Part shown: positions 26,335 to 35,408 of the stretch, in pieces
How positions within the stretch are numbered: the first letter of the stretch is position 1
Layout of the letters: each line of letters starts with the position of its first letter
From: Desulforamulus profundi
Lineage (GTDB): Bacteria > Bacillota_B > Desulfotomaculia > Desulfotomaculales > Desulfotomaculaceae
Assembly: GCF_002607855.1 (NCBI RefSeq)
Contig: NZ_AWQQ01000007.1
Coordinates: 1-35,565 of the forward strand
Direction: 5' to 3'
Length of the DNA: 35,565 nucleotides
Position numbers and translations under genes: made by a program
The notes under the pieces: generated by a model
Seen by the model: only the letters and a program-made list of their open reading frames with translations
Database searches by the model: none
Told to the model about the DNA's origin: nothing

Positions 26335-28055
26335 ACCAATCCCTCATTTAAATTGCCCGCCCGGGCAATTTGTCTTTCCTGAAGCAGCGGTCCAATCTTT
26401 TCCATGGCCTCGTGAAATGTCAGTACATCGTCACTAAAGCCTCTGCATAACTTACCGATCTGAGTAGAGTAAAATACCGACTTCCCTAAAGTTTCATACC
26501 TGGTGCCATCGCTGACTATCCTGCCGGCAAACATCATGATCACCCGCGAGGCGTATTCGGCGGCAAATTCTACGTCGTGGGTAACCAAAACTACGCTTAC
26601 CCCTGCCGCAGCCTGCCCGGCCAAAAAACTACCCAGTTCGGCCTTCAGGCGATAATCCACTCCCCGGGTCGGTTCGTCCAGCACCAGAAGCTCGGGCCTG
26701 GTCACCAGCACCGAAGCCAGGGCTACCCGCTGCCGTTCCCCACTGCTCAGGTCACGGGGGTTTGCCTGCCGGTAGCAACCTATATGCAGTCCTTCCAGTA
26801 ATTCATCAACAATGCCGTCATCCTCCATGCCGAAGTTTTTCAGAGTAAACAGTAGTTCGTCTTCTACGGTATCCTGGAAAAGGTAGTCGTTAGGGTTCTG
26901 GGAAAGGTAGGCCACCCGGCGCCCCAAATGCTGTTCCTTATTTTTACTTAAATCGTCGCCTCTTAACAGCACCTTGCCGCGTCCTGGCTGCAAAAGCCCG
27001 ACCATATTTTTCAATAACGTAGATTTGCCGGCGCCGTTTTCCCCTAAGATAGCCACAAATTCTCCGACGCTAATTTTAAAGTTTATGTTTTGTAATGCTT
27101 CTTTACCATTGGCATAGGTAAACCATAAATTTTTCATTTCGACCAAGGGAGTTTGTACAGGCTCTGTACCGGCATTTCCCTTTTCCTGCAGTGGAAAATT
27201 TGACCTGTTAGAAAAAGACCCTGTCCTTAAAGATAGTCTTAATTGTTTTCTACCCTCTTTTATGGTTACCGGAACGGCGGGGAACCCCAGCATGGAAAAG
27301 AACCTGGCTACCGGTGGAATAAAGGGCACACCTCTTTTTACCGCCCAGCGGACCACCTGCTCCGGGGCGCCGTCCTGCACGACCCGGCCACCTTCCATGA
27401 GCGCCACCCGGTCAGCCAGGTGAAAGCACCTTTCCAACCTTTGCTCGATTAAGACGATAGTAAACCCCATCTCTTCGTTCAGCCGCTTGACCAGGTTAAA
27501 AAAATCCTCTGCCGCTACCGGGTCTAACTGCGACGTGGGCTCGTCCAGGATCAACACCTGTGGCTGCATGGCCAGCACGGCGGCCAGTGTCAGCTTTTGT
27601 TTCTGCCCGCCCGACAGGTTGGCGGTGAACTCCTGACTTAACGTTGTCAGGTCCAGGAAACTGATCACTTCGGCCACCCGGCGGAACATCTCCGCCTGGG
27701 ACAGCCCCAGGTTCTCCAGGCCGAAGGCGATCTCGGCTTCCACGCCGGTCATTACCAGTTGCTTCTCCGGGTCCTGAAAGACCATGCCCACGTTCCGCGC
27801 CAGTTTGCGCCGGTCGATACTGCGCATCTCACGTCCCTTAAAGTAAACATGTCCGCCAAACCGACCACCGTAAAAATCCGGAAGCAGCCCTGCCAGTACC
27901 CGTGCCAGGGAAGACTTGCCCGAACCGGATGCGCCGGCCACCAGGAGAAACTCCCCTTCTTCTATACCCAGGTTAACCCCGTTTAAGGCCGGTCTTTCGC
28001 TATCCGGATAATAATAAATCAAATTTTCGATTTTAAATAATGACAATACTGCCAC
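26331..28055 (-). CDS. ECF transporter fused A1-A2 ATPase
   Basis: Two ABC ATPase domains in one chain of about 574 aa drive import by the ECF complex. Domain 1: Walker A GASGSGKSS, Q-loop FQDPEKQL, signature LSGGQKQK, Walker B LILDEPTS. Domain 2: GENGAGKST, LSQNPNDYL, LSSGERQR, LVLDEPTRG and H-loop VTHDVEF. The H-loop histidine of domain 1 appears replaced (IEQRLER), hinting at unequal ATP sites. The open frame extends upstream to 28268, but that part overlaps the T-component gene and is not ABC-like, so I place the start near GTG 28055, with TTG 28046 as an alternative. It overlaps the T gene by about 37 bases and the S1 gene by four. Confidence 0.88.
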   Translation of the reverse strand: MAVLSLFKIENLIYYYPDSERPALNGVNLGIEEGEFLLVAGASGSGKSSLARVLAGLLPDFYGGRFGGHVYFKGREMRSIDRRKLARNVGMVFQDPEKQLVMTGVEAEIAFGLENLGLSQAEMFRRVAEVISFLDLTTLSQEFTANLSGGQKQKLTLAAVLAMQPQVLILDEPTSQLDPVAAEDFFNLVKRLNEEMGFTIVLIEQRLERCFHLADRVALMEGGRVVQDGAPEQVVRWAVKRGVPFIPPVARFFSMLGFPAVPVTIKEGRKQLRLSLRTGSFSNRSNFPLQEKGNAGTEPVQTPLVEMKNLWFTYANGKEALQNINFKISVGEFVAILGENGAGKSTLLKNMVGLLQPGRGKVLLRGDDLSKNKEQHLGRRVAYLSQNPNDYLFQDTVEDELLFTLKNFGMEDDGIVDELLEGLHIGCYRQANPRDLSSGERQRVALASVLVTRPELLVLDEPTRGVDYRLKAELGSFLAGQAAAGVSVVLVTHDVEFAAEYASRVIMMFAGRIVSDGTRYETLGKSVFYSTQIGKLCRGFSDDVLTFHEAMEKIGPLLQERQIARAGNLNEGLV

Positions 28056-28948
28056 CACCAACTCAAGATCACTGGGATGGATAAACCAAAAAGCACAATG
28101 AGTAAAACCACAACTGTTCCTGTCCCATTGATTAAGTAACCCATTAACGGGTAATAAGTGTAAGCGCCAAAACCGTGCAGCAAACCCCAAATGCCCACTC
28201 CAAGCGCACACGCACTGCCAGACAGGCACAGCACATCCCGCGGCCGCCACAAATTCCGGGTGTAACACGAACGTGGTCCGCTGCCGAAGGCCCGCGCCTG
28301 CATGGACTCCGCAATTTCCAGGGATTCTTCCAGGGAGGACAAAAGCAATATGTTAATTAAAGACGAATACTTTTTGACTTTTTCTTTCACCGATCCCTTG
28401 TTAAAATCTACGCCACGCATCTGTTGCACACCCCGGATGGTCTCGAGTTCTCTGACCATAGCCGGAAACATCCTGGTGGTCAGGGATATTACCAGCGCGG
28501 ACTTGCCGGCAAAGCGGGAAAACAGGTTCAAAGCCTTATCCGGGTTTACAATTAGATTGTACAGGCAGAACACGCTGATGATGTCCAGCAGCCTGACACT
28601 CATGGCAGCCCCGTAGCAAATCGCCTCCAAAGAGATAGTTAGCCGGCCGAAGATGGGAACTCGCGGGCCATACCAGATGATGGTCTTCCCGGCATGTGTC
28701 ACCAGCGGGTTGATGATCATGAGCAGCACCATCATGGACAGTCCGATTTTTAAGTAACTTTCCCAGGTTTCCAAACCGTCTGCCGCCCAAATAGCCAGTG
28801 CCACAACAAGCAAGAGCCCGACTAAATAAAGCGGGTTGGTAAAAGCCATCGACAGCACAAGCAGCGTACCCAGGTAGACCATTGCCGCCAGCGGGTGCAG
28901 GCTCTGCAAGAACAATCCCTTTTCTTGATAAAACAACTTATCCAGCAA
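28019..28948 (-). CDS. ECF transporter T component (CbiQ/EcfT family)
   Basis: A 309-aa membrane protein that couples the ATPases to S components. It has several hydrophobic helices and the two coupling-helix motifs of the family, RGVQQMRGVDF and SMQARAFGSGPR. TTG 28948 follows AAGGAG with good spacing. It starts 28 bases after the alpha-toroid gene, in the operon's order. Confidence 0.87.
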   Translation of the reverse strand: MLDKLFYQEKGLFLQSLHPLAAMVYLGTLLVLSMAFTNPLYLVGLLLVVALAIWAADGLETWESYLKIGLSMMVLLMIINPLVTHAGKTIIWYGPRVPIFGRLTISLEAICYGAAMSVRLLDIISVFCLYNLIVNPDKALNLFSRFAGKSALVISLTTRMFPAMVRELETIRGVQQMRGVDFNKGSVKEKVKKYSSLINILLLSSLEESLEIAESMQARAFGSGPRSCYTRNLWRPRDVLCLSGSACALGVGIWGLLHGFGAYTYYPLMGYLINGTGTVVVLLIVLFGLSIPVILSWWWQYCHYLKSKI

Positions 28949-28976
28949 CGCTTGACACTCCTTACGGGAACAAATG

Positions 28977-30362
28977 CTACTTGGTAATACTCACCGTTTT
29001 CGTCTTTTCATCCCAGGCTACCCGGTAGTTAAAGGACTCAGCCACATAGCGGGCGGGCAGATAGGTACGGCCATCCCTGATCACCGGAACAACGTCCATT
29101 GGCGGCCGGGCAGTATCGTTGACGTACATGATATTCCCACCGATAGCCAGTGTTACGGTTATACCGTTATTGAGCAGGGTTACCGTTTGAGCGGAAGGTG
29201 ACCATAAAATACCTGTTTCAGGAATACCTAAAGCTAAAGCGAGGTAACGTACCGGCACATATGTACGACCGCTTTCCACAAATGGTGCGGCATCTGCCTT
29301 CTCTATTCGCTTTTGTCCAACAACCAGCACTTCATAGTCTTTTGCTCCTACCTTAAACAGAATCTTCCGGCCCTGAGGTGCCGCTCCCCCAACCATTGTC
29401 TTACTTTTTTCCCTTAACCGATCGTACAGAGTCTTTCCGTAATATACATCAGATAAGGCCATCAACGCCTGCTGGGTGGACATTTCATTGGCCCCGGCAC
29501 CCTTGATGTGTGCAAAGGAACCGTTGGCTAACTGAAAACCAAGCAAGGCCGTAACCGGGTTGCCGCCGGGTTTGCTCATTTCTGCCCCGGCCGGATCGAT
29601 CCCTACCCCGGTCAGGCCCTCGATAACCATGTTGCATGACTCCGTATTGGCCGCCCCCCAGGAAGTAAACCCACCGTCACTTTCCTGAACCCTTTTCAGG
29701 TAGGCCACAGCCTTTTGTACCACCGGGCTGTTTTTTCTTTCGCCCAGGGCACCCAGGGCCATCAATGCCATGCCGGTGGAATCGACATCCGCTGTTTTCT
29801 CCGTAACGCACCAGTTAAAACTGCCGTCTGCATGCTGCTGATCAATGAGCCACTGCCTGGCCTTTACTGCGTCCGGTATCCCTGCCCCGGCAGCATGCAG
29901 GGCCAGTACCGCCCAAATATGCGCGTTGACCAGTATTTGTTCCCCGTTGTCCCCCTGCCCGCTGCCGTCTATGTTATCGGCGAACTTGCCGTCGGAAAGC
30001 TGGGCGGCCTGGATTTTTTGCACCAGGTTTTGCCCCCGGTAATCGGACGGATTGTCTCCGGCAGCCAGTAAGGTAAAGACCAAAAGACAATAGTCGGCAG
30101 TAGACCGGGCCGTAGCCAGTTGTTTCCCGCACGACTGCCCGGCTCGGGTACCTGCAAGGTTTTCCCCGGCAGCCGCCAGGGCCACGTAGCTCCACGGCGT
30201 CAGCGGCTTACCCTGCTCTTTTTCACAGGCCAGTAAATAATTTACTGCCCGATCCATTGCCGGCTTCACGTCAAATGCCGGCAGTGCCGGTGCCTGAACC
30301 GGGAAAATAAGCAAAAAAGCCATGATTATGATAAGACCCCAAATAGACGTTTTTTTCAACAC
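28977..30362 (-). CDS. Secreted alpha-toroid (transcobalamin alpha-like) protein with copper-amine-oxidase-N stalk
   Basis: A 461-aa exported protein. A signal peptide (about 1-26, LIIIMAFLLIFPVQAPA) is followed by prenyltransferase/squalene-cyclase-type repeats (about 30-320; SDGKFAD, ADGSFNWC, SDGGFTSW, ANGSFAHI), then a copper-amine-oxidase N-like domain (about 335-460; VPVRYLALALGI, YLPARYVAESF). The repeat fold is an alpha/alpha barrel, as in the cobalamin-binding alpha domain of intrinsic factor and transcobalamin. No cyclase DxDD motif is seen and the protein is secreted, so an enzyme role is unlikely. Inferred role is corrinoid capture, with the beta-half supplied by the preceding DUF4430 gene. 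GTG 30362 follows AAAAGGAG. Confidence 0.8.
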   Translation of the reverse strand: MLKKTSIWGLIIIMAFLLIFPVQAPALPAFDVKPAMDRAVNYLLACEKEQGKPLTPWSYVALAAAGENLAGTRAGQSCGKQLATARSTADYCLLVFTLLAAGDNPSDYRGQNLVQKIQAAQLSDGKFADNIDGSGQGDNGEQILVNAHIWAVLALHAAGAGIPDAVKARQWLIDQQHADGSFNWCVTEKTADVDSTGMALMALGALGERKNSPVVQKAVAYLKRVQESDGGFTSWGAANTESCNMVIEGLTGVGIDPAGAEMSKPGGNPVTALLGFQLANGSFAHIKGAGANEMSTQQALMALSDVYYGKTLYDRLREKSKTMVGGAAPQGRKILFKVGAKDYEVLVVGQKRIEKADAAPFVESGRTYVPVRYLALALGIPETGILWSPSAQTVTLLNNGITVTLAIGGNIMYVNDTARPPMDVVPVIRDGRTYLPARYVAESFNYRVAWDEKTKTVSITK

Positions 30363-30468
30363 CGGTTTTTCTCCTTTTCAAATATTTTAGTAAACCAGTT
30401 TTTTGAATATGTGATTTAGGTAAAAATGATTCCGTATTTTTATGCCATAAAATATTGTTAGTTTACAG

Positions 30469-31148
30469 CTAATTGCGTCTGACCAACTCGTCCCAGTTAG
30501 GAGAAGGGACATCCATGCTTTTACTATACCACCAGATCACTTTATCTCCTTTTTTACCGGTTTTTGATCGGCGGCAACCATCGGAATTTCATTGTTTACC
30601 ATGTACATCCAGCCCGACTGCCCCTTGTTGCGCTGCCCGGCAATAGCCTCGACAAAACCGGACCAGCGGGTGGACATGGTATAAGGCAATCCGGTGGCGT
30701 CCAATGCGCCCAGCGCCGTGACATCCCACACGTTCTTGTGGGTTACCGTAACGTTCCCAGGACTGTAAAGCAGTTCACCATTCATGCCTACTACGGCAAT
30801 ACCCACCACACACCCGTTTTCCTGCACATTTGCAGACGACATGCCGGTTGGCTTCTGCTCCGGCATGGTGCTATCCTGGCCGGCAGTACAGGAGGGGTTA
30901 CTTTTCGGGACAGTCTTGTCCTTGGCGGCAAGGTCGTTATCCACCTGCGGGCCGGTTGATTGGGCAGATGTGCTAGCCGGGGATGTTTGCCCGCCTGTCG
31001 TAGAGCCGACTGATTCACCGCTCGCGGAACGCTCCGCTGCCTGGTTGTGGCTGCTTATCTTATCCGTATAAATGGCCGGCCCCATGATGCCGGCTAATAT
31101 TGCCAAAAACAAAACAATATAGATTAATTTCCTTTTCAATAAGCTCAC
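30469..31148 (-). CDS. Membrane-anchored DUF4430 (transcobalamin beta-like) protein (frameshift near end)
   Basis: About 226 aa when corrected. An N-terminal hydrophobic segment (about 8-26) is followed by a low-complexity Ser/Thr/Gln linker to about residue 110, then a DUF4430 domain (VGIAVVGMNGELLYSPGNV, AGQRNKGQSGWMYMVNN). The open frame stops early at KKEIK; one missing base in the T-run at 30550-30555 restores KKGDKVIWWYSKSMD and a stop at 30471-30469. The same ending motif occurs in the large SLH protein. DUF4430 corresponds to the C-terminal domain of transcobalamin-like proteins. GTG 31148 overlaps the S-component stop (GTGA), implying close functional pairing. Confidence 0.82.
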
Positions 31149-31768
31149 TCCTTGTGTGGTAACCAGGAAACATGTACCTTCCTTCGATAACGAAGCAAAA
31201 TTTTCATAACTCCTGGCCCCAGGACAGCACAGAACAAACCGTTGCCCAGGGCCCGTACGGAGTCAAAACCCAGGCTGGCCACACAGGTGACCAGAAAGGA
31301 CTGCCATGTTAAGGGATGCACGAAAACACTCCAGAACCAGATGTTCATCAGCCAGCCGTACAAATACCCCCAGAAAAGGCAAAAGACAATCAATACCCTC
31401 TCACCCGCTCGCGGGTATAAATATTTCAACCAGGCCGCAGAAGCTCCGGTCAGCCCCCAGGCCAGCATTTGCCAGGGAGTCCAGGGGCCCTGGCCGATCA
31501 AAAAATTAGAGACCAGGGGAGTTATGGCCCCAACCAGAAAACCAGCCCGCGTACCCATAACAAACCCCGTAATGATAACCAGGAACATTGTAGGTTGCAG
31601 GCAAAGCACGATCCCGGTAGTTACCCTGCCTACCGCCGACAAAGTAGCCAGAACAGCGATAGCGGCTACTTCCCGCGCCGAAAGTCTACTTCTCTCCATA
31701 CCGAGGAATAATAAAGAAATAGCCAAAACAGCAATTAAAGTGGTTAGTAAGGCCCAACTTTCCTGCAT
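31145..31768 (-). CDS. ECF transporter S component 2
   Basis: A 207-aa membrane protein with about six helices. GQGPWTPWQMLAWGLTG, LFWGYLYGWLMNIWFW and LTWQSFLVTCVASLGFD are shared with the S component at 25608-26334, so the operon has two paralogous S subunits. The cobalamin riboswitch upstream and DUF4430 partners point to a corrinoid or a corrinoid precursor as substrate; this is inference. ATG 31768 follows AAAAGGAT. Its stop overlaps the next gene. Confidence 0.83.
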   Translation of the reverse strand: MQESWALLTTLIAVLAISLLFLGMERSRLSAREVAAIAVLATLSAVGRVTTGIVLCLQPTMFLVIITGFVMGTRAGFLVGAITPLVSNFLIGQGPWTPWQMLAWGLTGASAAWLKYLYPRAGERVLIVFCLFWGYLYGWLMNIWFWSVFVHPLTWQSFLVTCVASLGFDSVRALGNGLFCAVLGPGVMKILLRYRRKVHVSWLPHKE

Positions 31769-31794
31769 ATCAGTATCCTTTTATCAAATATCTC

Positions 31795-31824
31795 ACCTTG
31801 GGCAGGTCGTAGCCTGCCCAAGGT
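31795..31824 (-). repeat. 12-bp perfect hairpin between SLH and S2 genes
   Basis: ACCTTGGGCAGG at 31795-31806 and CCTGCCCAAGGT at 31813-31824 with a six-base loop. No U-tract follows on the minus strand, so it more likely protects or processes the mRNA, or lowers read-through to the transporter genes, than fully terminates. Confidence 0.7.
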
Positions 31825-31848
31825 AACGAAGACAGAAAGGAAATAAAG

Positions 31849-34800
31849 CTAATAGTTTGTCAGCATCCGGTAAACCATCACCGCGCATTCGGCCCGACCG
31901 GCGGTAACATCCGGTCGGAAGGTACCGTCCGGCAAGCCTTTAATCAGGCCGTACGTCGATGCAGTTGCCACGCTGGCCCTGGCCCATGAGTTAATCTTGT
32001 AGCGATCGGTGAAAGGCAGCTTCTGTTCCGTGGTTTGCAGTTTCATGGCCCTTACCAGTATAGCCGCCACTTCTTCCCGGGTGATGGTGCTGTCCGGGCG
32101 GAAAGTACCGTCCTCGTATCCCTTGACCAGCCCGGCATCATAAGCCGCAGTTACCGCCCCGGCGTACCAGTCATCGGCACGCACGTCTTTAAGTGGATTG
32201 CCGGTGTATGTCTTTGTCTGTAACCTTAACGCTTTAACTAACAGACTGGTAAATTCCGCCCTGGTCACCGCCCGTGCCGGTTCGAAGTGCGTCCCGTTTA
32301 CACCGGCGACAATACCCGCCCCGGCCAGCGTCTCAATGGTATTTCTCGCCCAGCCGAAAGAATTAGGGGTGATGTCTGCAAAGGATTTCGCCGGTTCTCT
32401 GGCAAACACGGCATAATTGGAGAAGTGTTGTACCTTGGCCAGGATTAATCCCTTGTTTACATCCACTACTGCCGGGATAGCTACCCACTTACCGGTAGAT
32501 TTATTGTACCAGGCCAGGGTCAGATTATCCGGTTTAATCAGGGGCGGAATGGCCAATTTAAGGGTTAATGTTGCCGGTATGTCAAAGGTAGTTCCATCCG
32601 GGCCGAAGTCGTAAGTCGCAGATACCTGGCAGAACCCCGCGGGTGCAGTAGGTTGTGTCCCGTTGCCCTGGATGTTGCCAGCGGCTATTTTTTAACGGTT
32701 ATTTCCACGTCATTATTGAGCGCCCGGATCGGAACGCTCAAAGCTACCTCAGCATTGGCGTCAGTTATGATTGCTCCCTTATCGGCCGTTACCTTTTGAG
32801 TTAATTCTACCACGTTTTGAGCCAGTTCCTTTTTCATTGCCGCTAGAGCAACCAGGTCCAGGGGTTGCTCGTTACCCACCACGGCTACGGTACTGACCGC
32901 TTCACCCGGGGTACCCAGTTCAACTGTCTTTTCCTTCAGGCCTAGTAACTGCTCGATTTTTTCCAGCGCTGTCAGGGCATTCTCTGAAGCCTGCAGAGCA
33001 ACAGGAAGGTTTTTATTTTGCTCTTGGAGGTTCGCCGGAATGACTGCTCCCGGCTGGGTAACAGTGGGATTCTCAAAGAGGCTGTCCCATGTCGGACCGG
33101 GGGAATTCATGTCCTTGCTGTACCACCAGATCACTTTGTCCTCCTTGTTGACCGCTTTATCGGAGGCTAACATCATGGGTACAGTACCGTTAACCTTGTA
33201 CATCCACCCGTTCATCCCGCTGTTAGCCTGCCCGGCAATGCTTTTGACAAAACCACCGTCGTCCGTGTAGCTCAGCCCGGTGGCATGGAGCGCACCCAGG
33301 GCTGTAAGACCCCACTTGCCGTTTTTGCTCACCGTAACGCTACCGGGACCATAGAGCAGTTCACCGTTCCTGCCTACCACGGCGATGCCGACGCTATACT
33401 CGTCCTGCGCCGGGGGATCCGGGCTATTTCCACCAGGTGTGCCCTGACCGGTTACCAGGCGGTAAGCAGCCAATGCCTCTGTGGCGCCAAAAACGTTTTT
33501 GGATGTACCAAAACTACCGTCATTGTTCATGGTCTTGTTCAGCAGATAATCTACCGGAGTTAAGCCCCCAGCACTCTTCCAATCGGTACCGGCCGGGTCT
33601 TTACCCAGCCTGTGCAGGGTGACGATGAGCTCGGAATTATCCACTGCCGGGTCGTCCCAGGTGGAGTAAACACCGCCGTCTGCCTGCTGCAGGCCTTTTA
33701 GATAAGCCAGCCCACGGGTGATGGCCGCCTGGACCTGCTGGTCGGAAGCAGCGCCCGGCAGGTAAGTGATCGCCCGGATGGCCTGGGCGGTGGACATAAC
33801 GTCCGGATAATAGGTATCTCCAAACTTCTCTCCCCAGGAACCGTCTGCACTCTGCTTGGATAAAATGTATGTCTTGACATCATCTACGTTAAGATTACCA
33901 ATCTTTCCGGCTTCACCCAGGGCTATGTAAGCCCACATATCGCTGTAAACACTGTTTTCAAAGGATCCCTTGCCCGGATCTGCAGTCTTTTGCCGATCGA
34001 TGAGCAGATTTGCCAGCCGGTCCCGGCGGGTTGTATCGTTCCAATTGTTCAGTGCCAGTAAACACTGGGCGATGGTTTTGGTCCGGGATTTTTTTACCCA
34101 CTCCGAATCGGACCCGGCATATTGGCTGAACGTTTTTCCCACTGATTTAAGGGCAATCAGTGTTTCAGCTGTGGCAAAGGTGCTGTCCCCTTCTGTACGT
34201 ACAATAGCCGCCGTGTCGGCATCCTGTACGTCTTTAAGATAGGTCAGGCCGTCCTGGATAACCTTATAAACATCACTACCTTCAGTATTGGCCCCGGAAA
34301 AATAACTTAGCGCAGTAATAACCTGGGCAGTGGTATCGGATTCCTCAAAGCCGGTTGTCCACCGAGATCCCCAGGCCACCCCGGCATCTTGACCCCAACT
34401 GTTTTTATGGGTTTGTTTTAAACTGTTAATATAATTAAAAGCCTTTATCTGGTCAATACCGCTAAGCTTGCCCGTTTTCCCCAGGGCGGTCAAAACCATA
34501 ATATGGTCATAGATACTTGTTCCAAAACTGCCATCCACAGCCTGTTTAGATACTATGCATCAGCCAGGATATTAATATTAGTTGAAGTTGGGTCAACAGC
34601 ATAAAGAGCCGTTAGTTCTTTGGCCAAATACACAGCATCTTTTACTGTGGGATTAGCCGCAGTGGCACCGGCGGAAGCTATTACTGTATCTTTAAGGGAT
34701 GTACCGTTATAAACCCACCCGCCCACGGAAAGGTCTTCACCGGCTTTAGCCAGTGCTTCCACACACCGGTAGTCAAAATTCCAACCGTTTACGTCATAGG

Positions 34801-35326
34801 TCATACTACCGTTTTGGTATTTGGTCTTAAAGTAGTTGATAGCGTTATTAATGGAATTCTGCACCTGATTATAAACATCGGTGCCGACCGTAAGGTCATC
34901 TTTAACCGCTGCCAGGGCCTGTAAGGGTACTTTTGTTCCGTACTCATTGGCGTAAGGGCCGAAACTGCCATCATTGTTCTGGGTAGAAGATATATAGTTT
35001 ATTAAACTGTTACTGTTCCCCAGTAGGTCGGATAGGTTTTCAATTTGACTCTTTAAGGTTTTACCATTACTGGTCCATTTTTCAGTCGACAGGTCCTCAC
35101 CGGCCAGAGTCAGTACATAGGCGGTGTACCCGTCAATTTTTTCTCCGGCCTTATACTTGTCATTAATAAATTTTATGCCCTTACCGACCATCTCGCCAGC
35201 AGTGATCGCCGCTTGCTCGTTTGCCGCCGCCTGGCCTGGCAAGCTAACGAACGTTACAATGTTCAGGATAAAACAAACTGTCATCAACAGGGACAGAAAT
35301 TGTAATTTTACTTTTTTCTTCCTCAT
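31849..35326 (-). CDS. SLH-anchored surface protein with alpha-toroid and DUF4430 domains (two frameshifts)
   Basis: Restored length is about 1,160 aa. Order: signal peptide (about 1-35, ending near PGQAAA); alpha-toroid repeats with xDGSFG-type motifs (NNDGSFGPY, VDGSFGTSI, GKGSFENS, ADGSWGEKF, ADGGVYST, NNDGSFGTS) to about residue 640; DUF4430 (VGIAVVGRNGELLYGPG, NGWMYKVNG, DKVIWWYSKDM); a helical linker and a beta-rich module (TYDFGPDGTTFDIPATLTL); three SLH domains to the end (FADITPNSFGWARNTIETL, LKDVRADDWY, RYKINSWARASV). One base is missing near 34553-34557 and one in the T-run at 32688-32693; restoring both gives one frame. ATG 35326 is favoured over GTG 35341, which lies within the ribosome site AAAGGTGAG. 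The alpha-toroid plus DUF4430 plan matches intrinsic factor/transcobalamin; SLH domains would hold it on the cell wall. It is first after the cobalamin riboswitch. Confidence 0.82.
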
Positions 35327-35380
35327 TATCTTAAAGCTCACCTTTCTTTTACACTTTTAAAAAACGAATTGCAACTAATG

Positions 35381-35408
35381 AAAAAACCCGGCCCACAAAT
35401 AGACCGGG
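35381..35408 (-). terminator. Riboswitch expression-platform terminator
   Basis: On the minus strand CCCGGTC (35408-35402) pairs with GGCCGGG (35393-35387), followed by six T (35386-35381). It lies about 55 bases before the SLH gene start, directly after the riboswitch, so B12 binding would favour termination. Confidence 0.85.

Noticed and set aside
30537..31148. Stop at 30537 as the true end of the DUF4430 protein
   Set aside because: The next frame continues the family's closing motif KVIWWYSK, exactly as in the SLH protein, after one missing base.
28977..35326. Prenyltransferase or squalene cyclase enzymes
   Set aside because: The repeats give that family hit, but the proteins have signal peptides and surface anchors, no DxDD-type acid motif was seen, and they sit with DUF4430 and a B12 riboswitch.
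32685..35326. CRISPR or DNA tandem repeat
   Set aside because: The repeated DGSFG-type motifs are protein-level repeats with divergent DNA and uneven spacing.
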